Origin: Heterocephalus glaber
Lineage: Eukaryota > Chordata > Mammalia > Rodentia > Bathyergidae
Direction: 5' to 3'
Assembly (NCBI RefSeq): GCF_000247695.1
Contig: NW_004624783.1
Coordinates: forward strand, 124,919 to 188,918
DNA length: 64,000 nucleotides
The position numbers and the translations under genes were made by a program. Below, piece after piece: positions 53,891 through 64,000 of this stretch; within the stretch, counting starts at the first letter, position 1; each line of letters opens with the position of its first letter. The notes below the pieces were generated by a model, which was not told the origin of the DNA, ran no database searches, and worked only from the letters and a program-made list of their open reading frames with translations.

Positions 53891-56800
53891 CCAGCACCAC
53901 AGCCAGCCTGCACTTAGCTGTGCCCCCTCCTGCAGAGTGGTGAGGGGGAGGAGGAAGGGAGAAAGGGTAGCCTGGAAGCCTGGGGCATCTGGAGAAACCC
54001 CTTTCATCCCAGGGCTGCCTGGAAGTGGTGTCAGCTTGAGTTACACTGGCATCCCCAGGCTGAGGCTGCTCCCTGGCACTAATCCTACCCCTGACTATTC
54101 CTCCCCCCAGGAGCAAAATAGCTGATACACTTGCTCACTTACCAGAGTACAGCTGAAAGGGAAAGGCAGTGCTGCACCACGAGGGCTAATGCTGCACTGA
54201 GAAACGCCTTGTAGCCAGGCTGTCCAGACTCCTCCTGCAGCCCATGAGCTCAGTGCTCCACACACCCATCTCCCTGGGATCATCCCAACCCCCCTCTGCA
54301 CTGTGCTGTCCAGCCCAGCACAGAGAAGAGGTTTGGGGGCTCCTTGGGCAACTGGAGTCCTTGTCTGTTGTGTCCATCCATGTTTAACTGAGAGAGCAAA
54401 TTTCCAGGACTCAACCTTTGTCTCTAGGCTGCTAAGCATTCAGGTCACTGCCCACGTGAGGTGCCCTCTCTGACCTGTTGCACCTCTTTGGCCAGGTCCC
54501 TACTGAGCCTGACCACAGGTCATTTTCTTTGGCAGGCTCTTGCCTGGCCAGATCCCTGAGGTGGACCCACAGGGGTGGCTCAGCCAGCATGGAAGGCTGC
54601 ACTCCTCTGCACCTGGCTGATGAGGAAGCAGGATGTAATCTAGCAACCACTGAAGCCTAGAACATTTGTCTTTCCATTAAACTCACAAAACCAAGAAGCT
54701 ATGGCTCTATAATTATATTAGAAGTCCCCCAGGACTTAGAATCTTGGAGCAGATCAGAAGATTTTCCAAAACCTTTTCCAGGGAGCATCAGTCCAAGCCC
54801 TGTGAATATTCTTATTAGCTGGAGGTTGAGTTTCCACAGCACATATATGTTTAAGCTCAAGCACTGGGTTAGTCCACACTGAGTTCTGAACATTTGGGAA
54901 TCCGGGGTCCTTACAGCCTATATTTTCCCTTTTGGTATTTCTTTTCTCTTCTAACCTCAAGGGAACTCCTTTTTCCAGGTCCTGGAGTGGTGCTGAGAGG
55001 AATGGCTCTCTGAAGCCACCAGCCCAAGGGCCAGCCAAGTGGCTAAGCACAGGTGTGATGGACTCCAGTGGGATCAGTGGCTGTGACTCTGGCCCAGACC
55101 CCAGTGCTGTTGTTCTTCTCCAGGCTTGCATGGTTCCATGAGGGCCCAGATGGAAAGATATGCATGATTCAGGAAGACTCTTGCTACTGGACCCTAAGCA
55201 CCCTGGTACCTTTTGAGGACTTGGTAAATGTAGGGAGAGTTGTCTCTCCTTTGGGGTTCCCAGGCTGGTCCTCAATGTCCCAGGAACAAAAGCCACCTGG
55301 AAAAGCCCTGGAGGAACCTGTCAGGCCCCTGCCTGTGGCGTGGCTGGGCCTGTGCTGGCCCACTGGGATTTTCCATCACTCCGGTAGGGCATACCTTCAC
55401 TGGTCAGAAGCCTCTCAAGGAGGGGACAGTGATTAATGTTTTATGGGCGAACTGCTGGGCACGATGCCTTGTTTTCTTTAGGTTTAGAATATAATGAGGA
55501 CAATGAGTGGAATTTGCTGCGGAGGGTGGGACCTGGGTGAGGCTGTTCTTGGGGCCTGATGACCCAAGGTGATGATGTTTACTGTCCTTAGTGTCAAAAG
55601 GGAGAAAGTTGCATAGGTAGGGAAGGCAGATGAAGCCCTTGCGTATAGGGCCAACTTCACCAACCTATGCACCAACCTACGGCAAGGGGTCAATGAGCTC
55701 CCCCAGACTAAGGGACTCTACTCATCCCAACAAAGCCACCTTCTCTGCATGTAGGATTTCTCTTATTTTTCTATTCTTTCCAATATATTGACCAGACAAG
55801 GAAGGAGGGCACAACAAATCCTCAGCTGTGGCGCAGCTACAGCTCCATCTGTTCTTAATATATTGAAATTGTTCTGGGTGGAAGATAGTGTTCAGTGTAC
55901 ATGAAAGAACTATCTATACAGCAAGCACCAAGTGTAAAGTGTGTGAATTCATGAATGCGGGTGACTTATCCCTGCATAATCTGTCTGTATTCATCCTCTG
56001 ATCTGTCCTAAAACACTTCCAAGTGATTGTCACTCATTGGACAGCTCAGAGCAGTACTCAGGTCTGGACTCTGTGATCTTGGGCAGCCTCACCGAGGACC
56101 AGGCCTGCCACACAGTTAGAGGCTGGAGAAACATCCTCATCCCATAGTCACCCTATCTCTAAAAGATGTCACCACCATGTACTTGGTTTGCCTGTCACCA
56201 ACCTGCCACCCATGTGGAATGTTGGCTTAAGGAGGCTGACCTGGCTGGGTTTGTTAGGGGGCACCTGGAACACACTTTTCAGTAAGCTACAAAATTGGTG
56301 ACAGATGCACAACTTGGAGAAGAGTGTCACCTATTTTCCCTCCACCGTGGTGACATAAGGGAAGGGGTTGGAGGAAAAGGCTGCAAATGAGGCTAACCCA
56401 CAAAAAGCACACTTGCAGGATGAAGACAGATCTCAAAATCAGACTCCCATTTGCTATAATATTGAAAATTCTAAAAGTAGGAATGTCTCCTCCTTGAACT
56501 TTGGTACTCTTTAAACTTCATTTATATTTTTCATGATGTAACTGAAATAGATAGGAATAACTTATGCCTTCAAAGAACTCAGAAATTTGAAACAAATGAA
56601 ATCTACAACATCAAGAAATTCATTTAAATTATGTAAGTTTAAAGTTGCTGGCTGGAGGTGATGCCCACCATGCCACACCATGAGGGAATTAAGGTATTTT
56701 GAATATCACCTTGGCATGTGTGGGCACGTGAGCATTTGTGTGTGTGCATGGCTGCATGTGTGTGTGCCCACATGTGTTTGGCTCACTGGAGAGTGCTGTT

Positions 56801-58572
56801 GAGTCCGTCTTCCAGCTGCCCACACTCACTCTTAGCTGACTGTGGAACCGCTGCAGGTCTCCTGGGTCCTGTGGAGGACATGCCTGCTGGGAGGAGGTAT
56901 GACCATCTCACCGCTTTCTGGCCCTTTGCTTCAACTCCAAGGAAGCTTCCTCTAGTCCAGCTGGGACTGGAAACACTGGGGGTCCCTTCCACAGACCCAG
57001 TCACAGGGTGGACCAGCATCACAGGTGGCAGCAGATGAAGCTGATGTGTCATGCTACGAGGAGCAAGTTCTCTTCTGGAAGCCACCCCTCCTCATTGCCC
57101 AGCCAGGCCTACAGCACCCATATCACCTTCTACCTTCTTGGCTAAAAGCCAGGTAGAAACTCAGGCCTCCTTCTTTGGATCTATTACACACAATACTGTT
57201 GTTCCTTGTCAATGAGATTTTTTTTCAATGAGAAACACAATAAATTCTAGATTGATAAGAATGCTGTGACCCTCTGCCTTTGTTTATCCCTGGTGCTCAG
57301 TGAACAGCCCCATGCAGCCATGCCCTGGAGGTGACACCCACGTTTAGGAAGGTGCAGTGTGGTCAGAGCTGGTTTCATAGCAGTACAGAGGCAGGTTTTG
57401 GAGGAAGGTCACAGGAGATATGGCCTGTAGTTTTGACAGGCCACCTGGCATAAAAGCCAACTGCTGGCACACACCAGGCCCCTGAGATTGGCATTCAGGA
57501 CCCCCTTTCCAGCATCCTGTAGTCCACTCAGAGGGTTGAGCCTGTATAGCAGAGTGGTGGGCGCGCAGGACTTTCCTGGTCCTCTTTACTTACACCAGCC
57601 CCATTTTGCCTCCTGCCTCACTTTACCCACCTCTCCTCTTAGCTGCCTCTCTGTAGACCTGCAAATGTGGCCTTGTTCCCCACCTCGAGGGAGGATTCCT
57701 GTGCCCTGAGGTGAGATGACTCTGTTCAACTGTTCGTGAAGTTCCCGGGAGTCAGCCGTGCAACTGGGTTGGAACTCAGAGCCAGTGGCACCTTCCATCC
57801 GAGACAAACTTCAAGAATTCCGCAGCTTCCAATGACCTCCTGAGTGGGGAGAGGCAGCACATCTGCCTCCAGGAATGTGGGGCCCAGAGACACCAGGCTC
57901 AGGAATGCCTCCTGGGCTGCAGCTTCCCTTCCAGAAGATCCTGAGGGCCCCAGCCCCCTGCCCCTTCTCTTCCTTCTCCCTGTGCGTGAGTTTCCTCTGG
58001 GGAGCTCTTCGGGAGAGGAAAATCCTAGAGAGTTAGATTTGAAAAGAGCTCAGCAGCCATGGTGAATGGACCCACAGGCTCCATGGCACCCCTGACCAAG
58101 GCCCAAGCAAGTGCACTTAGGTTGGTCACCTGCCCTCTGAGGTCCCTGCCAAATGGGAACCCCAGCTGCTGGAGCTGTGAGCTGCATTTCACACATGTGG
58201 GGCGAGTTCGGAAACTGCATCACTCTCTTGAAGACACATCATTAGGGTTCCCACAGCACAGGCTCTGGCAAGTGTTGCAGGAAAAACTCACTTGATTTGA
58301 GCCAGTGTTCAAACTTGTCTGTCCGCAGAACACTCTTTTCGAAGTAATGTGAATTATTATTTCAGAGCTCTTGTTGTCTACAAAAACCTGTATTGTAAAT
58401 GCTGGCCTGCATGCTATCTCTGAGAGCCTCTCAGCTTTCAGATTCCCTTGTTTAAACCCTCAAGATGACTTCATTTATCAAAACCTCTCCTGGGAGCAGG
58501 TGTGAGGGAAGAGGAAGTTTCAGAGTTCAGAATGAGGTGCTTAGGAGGTGAGGGAAAGGGAGGCAGGTAAGA

Positions 58573-58574
<2 letters not shown>

Positions 58575-58647
<73 letters not shown>
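58575..58647. repeat. Composite (TG)n(AG)n microsatellite
   Basis: About 44 bp of pure TG passes directly into about 29 bp of pure GA. The first half can adopt Z-DNA and the second is a polypurine tract. It is likely polymorphic. Confidence 0.96.
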
Positions 58648-58652
<5 letters not shown>

Positions 58653-59041
58653 CCAGGGTGGGCTGAGTATAGTCTAGGGCTGGTGGTGGGGACCTTCTAG
58701 CAGGAGTACTTGTGCCTCTTAGCTCATCACTGATTAACCCCTGCCCTGCCCTGCACTGGCCTGGCCTAGCCTGCTGGGAAGCATTCCTGGGCCAGTAGCA
58801 GGTGCCACGTGCTCTCAAGAGAAGGCTCCCAGGGACAGAACCTCCATGAATCATTGACTGTCCTCCCTAGAGTTGGTATCCATGCCAAGCCCCTGGAGCT
58901 GTGGGCAAAGCTGGTGAAGGGAGGAGGTGAGCCCCATCCTGACCTTTCCAAAACAGGTTGATCTAGGGCCTCCTGAGTGGTCTCGGCTCATGGAGGCTTC
59001 CTTACCACCTGGGTCAACACAGCCAGCAGAAGGGTAAGGAG

Positions 59042-59160
59042 CACTGGGCTGGGAGTCGGGCCAGAGTTCTAGACTTCCTCTGTCCCTGACTCATGACAGT
59101 ACCTTGGACCAGGCCCTTCTCCCTTCTGGGCCTCAGTTTCTCCATCCAGACAGTGGAAAG
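59042..59160 (+). repeat. MIR SINE fragment
   Basis: 'gggctgggagtcgggccagagttctagacttcctctgtccctgactcatgacagtaccttggaccaggcccttctcccttctgggcctcagtttctccatc' gives the MIR order from the sense end to the 'cctcagtttcctcatc' block. Confidence 0.65.
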
Positions 59161-60599
59161 TAAATTTGAGAGTCCCGAAACTCTCTCAGGTGTAGGATTT
59201 TGCCCCAAAGCTTTTTTCCTGCCAGGAAGCCATGTCCCATGTGTTGGCCTTGAGGTCTGGTCATCCATCAAGACCTCTGCTCACCCATTTCCTGTCCCTC
59301 TGGCCTAACTGGCGCTTCATGGGCTCTGGGCTTACTCAGCTCTGCTGTGGGTGACACACAGAGGGAAGGGACTTGAGCCTTTCCTTAGAGGATCCAGGAT
59401 GCCAAAAAGACCTGGTGACCCCATGCCCAAAGTTAAATTGAGCACCTGCTGTCTGCCCACCTCCCAGAGGTGTAGGCTGACACTCACCCCAGTGACCTGT
59501 GGCACCCGCCACTGTCCTCCCTGTCTTGCCCGGGCTTTGGCCTCACTGGGACCCAGGGCAGCATCCCCCCACCCCCCTCGATCTCCTGTCACATAGCACA
59601 GGAGGAAGCGCTGGAGGGGCCGCCGCAGGTTCTCACTGGCAAGGCCCTCTCCCCTCTGTCTCCAGGAGTGAGACCAGTACAGTCCAAGGCAGGAGGAGCC
59701 TATGGCCACCCCCTCCCCTTGACCTGGCTGCCATTCCACACCTCAGGGCTTATTCAGGTGGAAAGAGCATCCAGGCCTCTCAGCCCCATGCTTTCGGAAA
59801 CTGCCAGAGAGGCCCCTTCCAGGATTAGCACTCCCGGGCCCCTTTTGGACCCCTGTCCTCAGGCCTGCAGCTCCCACCCCCACTGGATGCTAATCCTTTG
59901 TGAGGACCTCTGGCCAGGTCCTGGGCTCAGTGAGTGAGGAGTAATTGGGACTTGTAGCAGGTGGGGCTGGGGTGTCCTGGGACTGCTGTGTTTATTTGTG
60001 GCGCTGCAGGCACCTGGATGTGATGACATTATAATGCCAGGTAAGAGGTGGAGGTGACAGTGAGCTGAGCAAAGCCCCAAACCTCGCCCCTATTACACAG
60101 CAGGGAAACCAAGGTTAGAGGAAGAGGTCTGCCTTAGCTGCCCCAGAAGGCAATCACAGAGCAGGAGCCAGAGCTCTTTCTGCTGCACCGAGCAAGCTCT
60201 GCCCTCAATACCGGCTGCCTTTGGCTGCGGCCAATTCTGATCTCCCCCTCCCTGTCTGAGCACAGTAATGCTTCCTGTACCCCAAGTCCTGGAGGCTCTA
60301 GTCACAGCGGCTGGGGGCTTCGCTGAACAGAGGAGAGAAGAGGGTGTCTGGAGTCCAAGGGGAGGCCGGGGGTGCTGCTCCCCAGGAGCCAAGTGCAGGG
60401 CTGTGGTGTGGACAGAGAAGAGGGGAGCAGGGGCCGAAGCAGCAGTTGGGGACAGGGTGGGTGCTGCTTCAGGATGGAGTCTGGGCTTCTGGGGTTGGGG
60501 ATCCCTAATTGGGCCCCTAAGAGGATCTCCATTTGCAACGTCCCTGCAGCGTGTTTGGTACTTCGCAGAGGCTTCACATACACCTCTTTGCTTGACACT

Positions 60600-60800
60600 C
60601 ACAAATGAGGTGAGAGATATTCACTCCTTCATTCATCTGAGAAATATTTATTGAGCTCCTGCAGTCAGGCGCTATTCTGGGTGCTGAATATCGAAGGAAA
60701 GACACAATATTTACATTTTATAAATGAACAAACTTTAAACCAGAGAGGTTAGGCAACCAGCCAAAAGTTACAGAGCTAAAAAGGCAAAGCCAGAATACAC
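60600..60800 (+). repeat. L2/MIR-type fragment
   Basis: 'ttcattcatctgagaaatatttattgagctcctgcagtcaggcgctattctgggtgctgaatat' matches the widespread 'attcattcaacaaatatttattgagcacctac.atgtgccaggcactgttctaggtgctgggg' sequence. A MIR-like tail follows ('ggttaggcaaccagccaaaagttacagagctaaaaaggcaaagccagaa'). Confidence 0.6.
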
Positions 60801-60854
60801 AGCTAGAGTAGCTGTAGTTTGGGACTGAATTCTTTTTATTTCTCTGTGTTGGGC

Positions 60855-60965
60855 AGAGAGGCAGTGCAGTGGAATAGAGAGAACTTCAAACTGTCCTTAC
60901 TGTGTGAGTCCCAGCAATTCACTTCCCCTCTCTGGGCCTACATTTCGTCAGTTGACTTTGAGGCT
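60855..60965 (+). repeat. MIR-like SINE fragment
   Basis: 'gaggcagtgcagtggaatagagagaac...actgtgtgagtcccagcaattcacttcccctctctgggcctacatttcgtcag' follows the MIR order from the head to the 'cctcagtttcctcat' block. Confidence 0.5.
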
Positions 60966-62469
60966 CTTGGCCAACTGATCTAGAATTGTTCCTGGGGGCA
61001 ACAGCAGAAATTAAAATTTTACATAAGAAATGCAATAGCATTTTTGACTATGTTCTATGCATCAGAGGCTTTAATATCCATGGGGAGCCATTGAAGGTTC
61101 CTGAGCAGGGGCAGGGACATGCATCCTTGAACTCTCCATGCCCTAGGCCCCTCCCAGTTTCCCAGGACCTCTGGTCCTAGGGCTATCAGGGGAAACAGCT
61201 GAAGCTTTGTACAAACAGTCGGGACAGGCAGGGACACAGGGACATATGGTTTATAAATAAGGGGCCCAGCTGGGGCCAAGGTGGATCAGGTGGGCAAATG
61301 GAGACTGAGCTGCAGGGAGAGGATGGGAGAAGGCTTCAGGGGCAGCCACCCCTCCTTGTACACAAGGCCCCCGTCCCCCTCAGAGGGAGCTTCTCCTCAG
61401 ATCAGAACCAGCTGCCAGCACCATATGCTGAGTATCATTCTCAGCAGCTCAGAAGGAAGCTGGGCCACAGGTCTCTCAGAGGAACCCTGCATGTCTCCTC
61501 CATGCAGTCTTCCAGACCGAGTGGCTATCCTCTCAAGGGCACCAGTGCACATCACTAAGCCATCCTGGTTTGCAAATGGAAGCACAGGGCTGTGGGTGAT
61601 AGGTGCCCAGGGAAGAGAGAGGGCAGATAAGCTCCCCCAGTGCCTGGGGTTCTGCTCCCTCTGCATCCCAAGTTAGCACACAACAAACTAGTCTACATCA
61701 AAAGATGCCAGTTGCAATTTTCAGTCAAGGTCTCTCATTGAGTGAGAGCATGCACCTTGGGCGGCAGACAGATGGTAATGAGGCATTGGGGCTGTGGATC
61801 TGGAGCCTGAGCCTTTGACTCCATGCAGAGAGCAGCTGGGCAACCTTAACCCCTGTTTCTCCCTCTGCAAAATAAGGCCACTTCCCCATGCTGGGCACAG
61901 GCAAGGAGCCTCAGAGCCCATACATACGTACAGCTTGGCTAAAGAAAGCTGCTCCAGGGAAAGGAAGGCAAAGTCTGCTGGGAAGTTAAAAGTTTATAAA
62001 GCAATGAGTTATCCATGTACAAACCAAAGCACCTTCTTCAGTTGGAGGAAACAAAGTGATACATTGTTCTCACCTTGTCTGGCAGGAGGCCTGCTCCCTC
62101 CCACACCAGGGTGCCCATACCTGCCTCGCCCTTCACCCCCAGACAGGTGCTCCTGCAGAGGGCCAGGCCTGCCACTGGGAGGAGGGGAACGAGGGATCTG
62201 GAACCCCCAGGTGGCGCTGGGGGAAGGGCAGCCTGAGGTGCTGAGCCGACTGGGGAAATGTGGAACTCTGTCCCTCAGTTCCGCCATTCTGATTAGCAGA
62301 AAATTCACTTTGGAACTGTGAGACTGATTTAAAAATCTTAATGACAGAGACTGTCTTGCCATTCAGAGCCCAAAGGATCTAAGCCTCATTATTAGTGGTA
62401 CCCTAAGGATCCTCAGCCCTGAGCCTTATCCTGCTTCTCCCTGGCCAGAGACTAGCCCGGATCAGCCTG

Positions 62470-62796
62470 AACTTTGTGCTGCTGTAACAGGATAGCCAAG
62501 ACTGGGTAGTTTATAAAGAACAAAGATGTGTCTCTTACAGGTTCGGTGGCTGGGAAGTGCATCATTGTGGGCCCACATCATGGCACAGGGCAAGGGAGTG
62601 GCGGTAAGAACAGAGAGAGGGTACAGGGCCGAGCACATCCACAATAACTAATGCTCTCCCATGACAACAGCATCTCTCTTCTCAGGGCAGAGCCTGCAGG
62701 TCCTAGCTGACTCTGAAAGGTCCCACTTCCCTACTTTGTGGTGCTGGGGGTTGTTTCCAAAGTATGAATTTGAGGGACACATTCAGACCATAGCAG
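62470..62796 (-). mobile_element. MaLR (MST-like) solitary LTR
   Basis: 'actttgtgctgctgtaacaggatagccaagactgggtagtttataaagaa' at the left and 'aagtatgaatttgagggacacattcagaccatagca' at the right are the termini of a reverse MST/MLT1-type LTR. The middle is reduced compared with a full element. It is non-coding. Confidence 0.7.
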
Positions 62797-63683
62797 CCCC
62801 AGATTTAGCCCTTACTTTGCCCCCAAGTCTGACTCTTAACTCTAGCCCAACAGGCATCCCAAGTAAACCCCTACTGAGCTTTGACCTGGAGAGAAACTGG
62901 GCTCTGAGTGCAGTTCCATGAAGATCTGGGTCCTGACGGAGGCCCATGTTAGAGTGGCCAATGGTAGCAGAGCCCAGAGTCCAGCAAGGCCAAGTACTGG
63001 GGCTTCTGTCTGTGGGGATCCATCCTGAGGTCTGGGTCCTCTTCCTGCTAGACCATCCCTTCTCGAGAGGGAGGGGATTGTGCAGGAATAAGACAAGGAG
63101 CTACAACTCAACCAAGGCTTGGGATTGCCGTGCTGTTGCCCTGCATTCCCTCTGCCTTGGCCCGCTGCATGTCCAAAGACCACTCGTCACCAAATTGGTG
63201 CTCCAACTCTGAGCCTCTGCCCAGCTCTCCAGCCTGCACACCCTGGGGTGGTTTGAGACAGGGCTGCTTTCAGGAGCTGCCAACAGAGAAAGGCAGCAAG
63301 TGCTCAGTGTCACCACCAAGGACATAGTACACAGCAGGCCCGGAAGTCCCAGCCTCTGTGCTGCTGGACAGACAGCTGTCTGTGAACTTGTCCATCCTCC
63401 CTGCTATCAAGAAGCCCATCTGCTTATGGGATGGGCAGGCAGACTTGACCCTGGTATCTCCAACCCTCACCCGGTGATACGAGCTATTGCCACATTTTAA
63501 ATTTAATTTTAATTGCATGAGTTGTGTACAAATAAACTTTTCTTAAAAATGAGAGTATTGAAATGAAAGCCAATGCTCCATTTGACCATTACCTACATCC
63601 CATCACTCCCTGCCTTCTTATTTTTTTCCTGTTATGATTTTGATATGGAAACTTGTAGATATTGAGAAATACTTTTGTCGAAG

Positions 63684-63842
63684 CCTGTAATCCCAGCACT
63701 CTGGAAGAGTGAGGGAGGAGGGTTATGAGTTCCAACACAGCTTGGGCAATTTAATAAGTTAACAGTACTCTGTCTGAAAATTAAAAAAATTTAAAATATG
63801 GGTGTAGCTTGATGTAAAGGCCCTGGGCTCAATCCCTAGTGA
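63684..63842 (+). mobile_element. Squirrel-type B1/7SL-ID fusion SINE, diverged
   Basis: 'aagcctgtaatcccagcactctggaagagtgagggaggagggtt' is the 7SL/B1-like left part. 'atgggtgtagcttgatgtaaaggccctgggctcaatccctagtgac' is the ID-like right part. It is more diverged than the copy at 22303 and runs into the (CA)n at 63847. Confidence 0.7.
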
Positions 63843-63846
63843 CACA

Positions 63847-63847
63847 T

Positions 63848-63883
<36 letters not shown>
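63847..63883. repeat. (CA)n microsatellite at a SINE tail
   Basis: A pure CA run of about 37 bp starts directly where the SINE tail would be. This is a common way for CA repeats to arise from SINE tails. Confidence 0.95.
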
Positions 63884-63885
<2 letters not shown>

Positions 63886-63919
63886 TTTTTATGTCTCCAA
63901 CCCCGTTTTTTTTCTAGTT

Positions 63920-64000
63920 TTTCAGATAAGGTCTCACTCAGTCACTAGGTTGCCCAGGTTGGGTTTGAACTTGACAGCCTCCTGCATCAGTCTCCCAGAG
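63920..64000 (-). mobile_element. B1/7SL-like SINE, antisense, cut by window end
   Basis: 'cagataaggtctcactcagtcactaggttgcccaggttgggtttgaacttgacagcctcctgcatcagtctcccagag' reads, reversed, as the B1/Alu-like 'ctctgggagactgatgcaggaggctg...cctgggcaacctagtgactgagtgagacc'. It continues beyond 64000. Confidence 0.7.

Larger units (their letters stand above)
52400..64000. other. Intergenic region downstream of AQP1
   Basis: This is 11.6 kb with no supportable gene. The next gene in mammals, GHRHR, is not seen. Contents include MIR-family fragments (53730-53890, 59042-59160, 60600-60800, 60855-60965), a composite (TG)n(GA)n (58575-58647), an MST-like LTR (62470-62796), a (CA)n (63847-63883) and squirrel-type SINEs at the right end. 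AT-richer unannotated stretches lie at 54660-54900 and 56440-56720. Open frames are short and anonymous. Confidence 0.65.

Noticed and set aside
52400..64000. First exon of GHRHR or another gene downstream of AQP1
   Set aside because: In other mammals GHRHR starts tens of kilobases further on. No signal-peptide-like exon with promoter features was recognised here.
1..64000. CRISPR array, operon, phage or other prokaryotic system
   Set aside because: The window is clearly mammalian: spliced genes, SINEs and LTRs. No regularly spaced direct repeats with unique spacers were seen.

Overview
This is mammalian nuclear DNA: short exons with GT/AG splice sites, long introns, low CpG outside one promoter/exon, and many interspersed repeats. 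The repeats point to a squirrel-like rodent (Sciuridae). There are two tRNA-derived ID-type SINEs (8912-8997, 44408-44494) and two or three Alu/B1-ID fusion SINEs of the squirrel type (22303-22490, 63684-63842, 63920-64000). The older repeats (MaLR LTRs, MER5A, MER20, MER2, MIR, L2) are common to placental mammals. The species call is an inference from repeat style.

Two genes are readable, both on the + strand. (1) The 3' end of MINDY4 (FAM188B), a Lys48-type deubiquitinase. Five coding exons (2807-2870, 5869-6030, 11772-11952, 12504-12576, 21201-21249) encode the C-terminal end of the catalytic domain and the natural stop. The upstream exons, including the one with the catalytic cysteine, lie before the window. 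(2) The complete AQP1 gene (aquaporin-1 water channel). Four coding exons (39896-40279, 49111-49275, 49547-49627, 50374-50553) join in frame to 269 residues, the usual family length. A TATA box lies at 39805, and a long 3' UTR ends at an AATAAA at 52374. The order MINDY4 then AQP1 is the known mammalian arrangement on human chromosome 7p14. The next gene there, GHRHR, is not reached by 64,000.

Layout: 1-21,249 MINDY4 exons and introns; 21,250-39,800 intergenic DNA with repeats and candidate regulatory sites; 39,800-52,400 AQP1 (8.8 kb intron 1, then two short introns); 52,400-64,000 intergenic DNA with old repeats and microsatellites. The two genes have unrelated jobs (ubiquitin chain editing; water permeability of red cells, kidney, choroid plexus and endothelium).

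I found no undescribed multi-gene system. The most useful leads are regulatory and structural. They are a GATA/E-box cluster in AQP1 intron 1, a palindromic SOX-like site and an inverted GATA pair upstream of AQP1, a G-quadruplex motif in the AQP1 promoter, a split local duplication in AQP1 intron 1, and two nested transposon insertions with visible target-site duplications.
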